Shown here one piece after another: positions 6,621 to 9,471 of a DNA stretch of 9,471 nucleotides. Both the position numbers and the translations under genes were made by a program. The notes beneath the pieces were generated by a model, which was not told the origin of the DNA, made no database searches, and saw only the letters and a list, made by a program, of their open reading frames with translations. The stretch is from Candidatus Poribacteria bacterium. Its GTDB lineage: Bacteria; Poribacteria; WGA-4E; WGA-3G. Position 1 is the stretch's first letter. Each line of letters begins with the position of its first letter. Where the stretch lies: assembly GCA_028818995.1 (NCBI GenBank), contig JAPPMR010000304.1:1-9471 (forward strand), given 5' to 3'.

Positions 6621-7340
6621 ATGAATGTTTTAATTACTTCGGCAGCTGCTGAATTAGCGCGCAGATTAGCAACCGCTGCGTCCGAATCGCATACAATCCA
6701 CCTAACGGAACTTCAACCTATTGAAACCACCAATTTACATGGATGTGAGTTTGTGCAGAGTGCTTTAGGGCACGACGAGTCGACAAATGAATTGGTGAAA
6801 GGCATGGATGCGATTGTCCATATCGCTGAAACATCTCCCGAACTTAAGGCAAAATCAGACGAACCTGAGAACTTTGAGATTGATTATCAAACACGTTGCA
6901 CCTATAACTTGCTAATGGCAGCATCTGAAGAAGGTGTGAAACACTTCATCTATGCCAGCACACTTCGTTTGTTTGAGCAACACGGCGAAGATTGGACCGT
7001 TAAGGAAAATTGGAGACCGCGTCCCAGTATTGATGGATTGGTGCTTGCAAAACATCTCGGTGAATTCACATGTCGCGAATTCGCGCGGGAAGGGAAAATC
7101 GGTATAACATGTCTCCGTCTTGGTGCTATTGTCACTCTTGAAGAAGCAGCTAAAGCAGAGTTCAATTCCATGTGGCTTGGAATGGATGATGCAGTTGCAG
7201 CATTTCAAGGCGCAATTGATGCACCGTCAAGGTGGGGTATTTTCCACGTTCAGTCAGAATTCCCTGGTTCACGTTTTGCTATCGGCAATGCAAAGGGACA
7301 CCTAAAATTCGACCCACAATTTGTGCCACCGGCACAATAG
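6621..7340 (+). CDS. SDR/epimerase-like protein lacking cofactor and catalytic motifs
   Basis: The 239 residues follow the extended short-chain dehydrogenase / NAD-dependent epimerase fold: MNVLIT first strand, GMDAIVHIAE, NLLMAASEEGVKHFIYASTLRLF, KHLGE helix, and ITCLRLGAIV. Key positions are altered. The N-terminal Gly-x-x-Gly-x-x-Gly reads TSAAAELA, with Ser7, Ala10 and Ala13 instead of glycines. The YxxxK motif reads LVLAK, so the catalytic Tyr is Leu140 while Lys144 and Ser113 remain. It therefore probably does not act as an ordinary dehydrogenase and may be a binding or partner subunit. It starts at ATG 6621 after a weak GAGAG (6607-6611). It ends 20 bases before a second SDR gene that keeps all motifs, suggesting the two work together. 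Confidence 0.85.
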   Translation: MNVLITSAAAELARRLATAASESHTIHLTELQPIETTNLHGCEFVQSALGHDESTNELVKGMDAIVHIAETSPELKAKSDEPENFEIDYQTRCTYNLLMAASEEGVKHFIYASTLRLFEQHGEDWTVKENWRPRPSIDGLVLAKHLGEFTCREFAREGKIGITCLRLGAIVTLEEAAKAEFNSMWLGMDDAVAAFQGAIDAPSRWGIFHVQSEFPGSRFAIGNAKGHLKFDPQFVPPAQ

Positions 7341-7347
7341 CAAACAT

Positions 7348-7353
7348 AAGGAG
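7348..7353 (+). promoter_or_regulatory. Ribosome binding site for ATG 7361
   Basis: AAGGAG lies 7 bases before ATG 7361. It rules out a longer open frame from 7232 that would overlap the preceding gene by more than 100 bases; the Rossmann motif begins directly at the chosen start. Confidence 0.85.
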
Positions 7354-7360
7354 ATATGTA

Positions 7361-8092
7361 ATGAAAGTTCTTATTTTAGGTGGTAATGGATATCTCGGCC
7401 CCCATGTTGTCAAGGCATTGGAATCCGACTACACCCTACGCGTAACAGACATAAATGAGATAGACACAAAACATGAGTCTATGCATATTGATGTCGGTTC
7501 ATTAGATCAAGTTTTGCGAGCCACTGAAGGGATGGACACTATTATCAATTGCTCAGTGCTTCGGCAGGACCGACAGTTAGCATTTGATGTTAGCACGCGC
7601 GGATGTTATAATATGATGCGCGCTGCAGTTGAACACGGTATCCGCCGTGTTATCAATACCGGTCCGCATTTCACTATACAAGGTGATGATTATACGAGTT
7701 GGGATTACGAGATTAACCCAGATGTTCCACCAAAGACAAGCACAGGACTTTATCCGTTAACCAAAGGGCTTGGGCAGGAAATCTGTAAAGTCTTTACCGA
7801 GAATTACGATATTTATGTTCTCTGTTATCTATTTCTCAGTTTTCGGGAACTCGACTATGAAGCAGAGGGTGCCGATCTCAACCCATTTTCTGTCAGTTGG
7901 CGAGATGCAGGTGAGGCGTTTCGATTAGGACTGGAAATTGATCTGGAAGAACTGCCATCAAAGTGTGAGATTTTCAATATCTTCGCGGACTTACCGCATC
8001 AGCAATTCTCAAATGCGAAAACAAAACGGATTTTAGGATTTCAACCGCAGGATAATTTTGAGTGGATGTGGCATAAAAAGAAAAAAGAATAA
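7361..8092 (+). CDS. NAD-dependent epimerase/dehydratase-family SDR protein
   Basis: This 243-residue protein of the extended SDR superfamily has the cofactor motif intact: LILGGNGYLG (Gly7, Gly10, Gly13). Asp30 at the end of the second strand favours NAD over NADP. Asp44 lies in the DVGSLDQ stretch that usually contacts adenine. The catalytic pair is Tyr131 and Lys135 (YPLTK), and the usual Ser is replaced by Thr100 or a neighbour in NTGPHF. The C-terminal substrate domain is short, and the end is very basic (HKKKKE). Members act on nucleotide sugars or other hydroxy/keto substrates; the substrate here is not evident. It is the last gene of the HIT-SDR-SDR run, and no strong terminator is seen after the stop. 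Confidence 0.9.
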   Translation: MKVLILGGNGYLGPHVVKALESDYTLRVTDINEIDTKHESMHIDVGSLDQVLRATEGMDTIINCSVLRQDRQLAFDVSTRGCYNMMRAAVEHGIRRVINTGPHFTIQGDDYTSWDYEINPDVPPKTSTGLYPLTKGLGQEICKVFTENYDIYVLCYLFLSFRELDYEAEGADLNPFSVSWRDAGEAFRLGLEIDLEELPSKCEIFNIFADLPHQQFSNAKTKRILGFQPQDNFEWMWHKKKKE

Positions 8093-8149
8093 GACCTTCT
8101 ACCTACTCGGACAGAACAACTTGCAACCCTCAAGAAGTCTGTGTTAAAC

Positions 8150-8169
8150 TTGTGATATATAACCACAAA
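8150..8169 (+). repeat. Short inverted repeat upstream of the 8236 gene
   Basis: TTGTG and CACAA flank ATATATAAC in the 143-base gap between the SDR gene and the next gene. The sequence around it is AT-rich. A possible promoter is TTGCAA (8121-8126) and TAAACT (8145-8150) with 18 bases between, which would put the repeat at the start of transcription. Both readings are weak. Confidence 0.2.
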
Positions 8170-8235
8170 TAAAGTGATTTGTAATTGTAACACGACCTTT
8201 ATTAACTTTAACTATACATCTTCGGAGGAACGATG

Positions 8236-8715
8236 ATGTCTACCGTTGATACAGCTACCGAACTAAGAGTTGAACATCTGCTAAACAGCGTTAAACAGTT
8301 ATCGTCAGTTGAATTGGATGAATTCACCAAGAAATTGGCAGAATGGCAGCAACAGCAAGAGAGCATAGTAGATGAAAACGTCGAGCCTGATGCATCAGAT
8401 GACGAAGTGTTAGCATTCATTAAAAGAAACTTAAAGTTACCTGAAAAAGAGGATCGACGTTACTGGCAGTTACGCCGTAAACGTGAGATAGAGGACTTGA
8501 GTGACTATGAATTCTCTGAATACCAGGATTACATTAAAAAGATGGAGCGCATGGATGTCAAACGCCTTGAAGCACTCGTTATTTTAAAACAACGTTGGGG
8601 AAAACCTGTAAACGACATTATGGTAGAATTGGGATTATTAATTGATCACTTTGAGGAACCTTATTTATCAGAGGATGACCCTCGAGAATGCCATACTGAA
8701 ATCAAGGTAAAATAA
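8236..8715 (+). CDS. Hypothetical helical protein paired with an HNH gene remnant
   Basis: The gene encodes about 159 residues and I do not recognise a named family. GGAGG (8224-8228) precedes two ATGs at 8233 and 8236; the second has the better 7-base spacing. The N-terminal 45 residues (VEHLLNSVKQLSSVELDEFTKKLAEWQQQQ) look like two helices in which a leucine-rich segment meets an acidic/Gln-rich one. An acidic linker (residues about 45-60) follows, then a very charged helical region (EDRRYWQLRRKREIEDLSDYEF). The C-terminus reads KRLEALVILKQRWGKPVNDIMVELGL. The HNH endonuclease remnant starts 10 bases after the stop. From memory, small helical proteins of this type are found directly upstream of small HNH endonuclease genes in other bacteria; that pairing is recalled, not computed. 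Confidence 0.75.
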   Translation: MSTVDTATELRVEHLLNSVKQLSSVELDEFTKKLAEWQQQQESIVDENVEPDASDDEVLAFIKRNLKLPEKEDRRYWQLRRKREIEDLSDYEFSEYQDYIKKMERMDVKRLEALVILKQRWGKPVNDIMVELGLLIDHFEEPYLSEDDPRECHTEIKVK

Positions 8716-8725
8716 AGTAAACAGG

Positions 8726-8920
8726 ATGGTTTCTGCTCGTATTCCCCAACGCGTCGCAGGCGTGTGCAAGCACGTGCTAAAGAACTTTGTAAATACTGCC
8801 GCACATCTGATAGTTATGCAAGTTCACCTTTCCATTGTGAACATAAATTACCACAGTTTGTCAATAGGAGATAACTACTTTTTTGCCCATTTCCCTAAAC
8901 TAAATATTGCCGAACTCCTA
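8726..8920 (+). pseudogene. HNH endonuclease gene, frameshifted and truncated
   Basis: From ATG 8726 the frame gives MVSARIPQR. The family-like continuation RRRVQARAKELCKYCR is in another frame starting at 8752. Restoring one C at about 8752 would join them. The recovered part has CKYC (Cys codons 8788 and 8797) and FHCEHKLP (8830-8853), matching the R-x-R-A-x-x-x-C-E-Y-C and F-x-x-E-H-I-x-P pattern of small HNH nucleases. This frame then stops at 8872-8874. A second shift near 8851 would give HSLSIGDNYFFAH, weakly like the expected GG...DNLAFAC segment. The catalytic core is then lost as AT-rich sequence takes over. It is best read as a dead gene; a sequencing error could explain the first shift but not the missing end. 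Confidence 0.7.
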
Positions 8921-9468
8921 TAGGATTTTGGCGGCATATCTATATCATGTTGTTGTATGTCTAAAGAGAAATCTTGATCAATATCTGATTTAGATGTGAA
9001 ATTTGAAAGATCTATCAATTTATCGCAATCTCTATCATAGGACTTATTCGAACCAATAAATAATTTAAAATAGAATGGAGTAAAAGCTATTATATTTTGG
9101 TATTCTCCTTTACTAATAACACTTACTACATCTTTTATATTGATTACCATAGTATTATAGTTTTCCTGATCAACACCAGGATTATATTCATTGTCAAAAA
9201 CTATAGCTTGATCAGGGTGTAAAATCAAATCTGATTTAGTATAAAACCCCATATAAATTCTCGTAACTTTATTAATATGGATAATTCGGTTAGGTACTAA
9301 AGTATATTTAGCAGTATATTTACATGCCCCTTTATTTGATAATAAACGGTAGAATTCAGGGATAAGGTTATGATCCTTTAGTTCGTCATTCTGAACAATA
9401 AACATGTAGAGCAATTGCTTATTAACATCCTCCAAGTTAATTTTTATTGAAAGAGTCCTTTTGTGCAT
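8875..9468 (-). CDS. Hypothetical protein in an AT-rich segment, possibly partial
   Basis: This is an open frame of 197 residues with no family I recognise. It is rich in Ile, Asn, Lys and Asp, unlike the rest of the window. It shows strand-like stretches (NRIIHINKVTRIYMGFY, TMVINIKDVVSVI, IIAFTPFYFKLFIGS) and a polar, Asp-rich C-terminal part. There is no signal peptide or membrane helix. The first Met is 3 bases from the window edge with no ribosome binding site visible, so the real start may lie outside. The last 20 or so codons (about 8875-8937) run antisense through the HNH remnant, so the C-terminus may be a junction product and not native. Confidence 0.5.
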   Translation of the reverse strand: MHKRTLSIKINLEDVNKQLLYMFIVQNDELKDHNLIPEFYRLLSNKGACKYTAKYTLVPNRIIHINKVTRIYMGFYTKSDLILHPDQAIVFDNEYNPGVDQENYNTMVINIKDVVSVISKGEYQNIIAFTPFYFKLFIGSNKSYDRDCDKLIDLSNFTSKSDIDQDFSLDIQQHDIDMPPKSYRSSAIFSLGKWAKK

Positions 9469-9471
9469 ACC

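Noticed and set aside
7232..7360. Longer start for the second SDR gene
   Set aside because: It would overlap the first SDR gene by more than 100 bases in another frame. The Rossmann motif begins at ATG 7361, which has AAGGAG 7 bases upstream.
8726..8923. Intact 65-residue small protein from ATG 8726
   Set aside because: Only the first nine residues make sense in this frame; the neighbouring frame encodes a clear HNH signature, so the open frame is a by-product of a frameshift.

Overview
The window reads as bacterial accessory chromosome from an uncultured, metagenome-type lineage. The best guess is Candidatus Poribacteria or a relative. This rests on the ECF sigma factor fused through a membrane segment to a long WD40 array, a gene type I associate with that phylum, and on the loose mix of housekeeping and hypothetical genes. 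It is an inference from gene content, not a proof.

Layout. Positions 1-284 hold the end of an ABC-transporter ATPase gene. Positions 408-3326 encode a 972-residue protein: sigma region 2, sigma region 4, one membrane helix, then 14 WD40 blades (enough for two seven-bladed propellers). An ECF-like promoter sits in front of it, so it may control its own transcription. Positions 3327-3754 carry no protein gene but are the most interesting part. An extended -10 promoter with an overlapping palindrome is followed by a compact predicted RNA at 3531-3675. This RNA consists of two abutting 58-nt units, each a three-way junction containing a canonical tRNA-like T-arm, and then an abutting H-type pseudoknot. 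Downstream lie two small genes of unknown function (3755-4099 and 4244-4774).

On the minus strand is tgt (4890-6053), the queuosine-pathway tRNA-guanine transglycosylase. Divergent from it is a likely operon (6172-8092) of a HIT-family hydrolase and two adjacent SDR/epimerase-like proteins. The first SDR has lost its glycine motif and catalytic tyrosine; the second keeps both.

The right end (8236-8920) holds an unknown helical protein gene followed by an HNH endonuclease gene broken by at least one frameshift. Beyond about 8930 the sequence turns strongly AT-rich and carries a minus-strand hypothetical ORF reaching the window edge. This suggests a recombination or insertion boundary inside the dead HNH gene.

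The parts do not form one pathway. The window reads as several short transcription units: sigma-WD40 signalling, the structured-RNA/small-gene unit, tRNA modification, the HIT-SDR operon, and a decayed HNH module.
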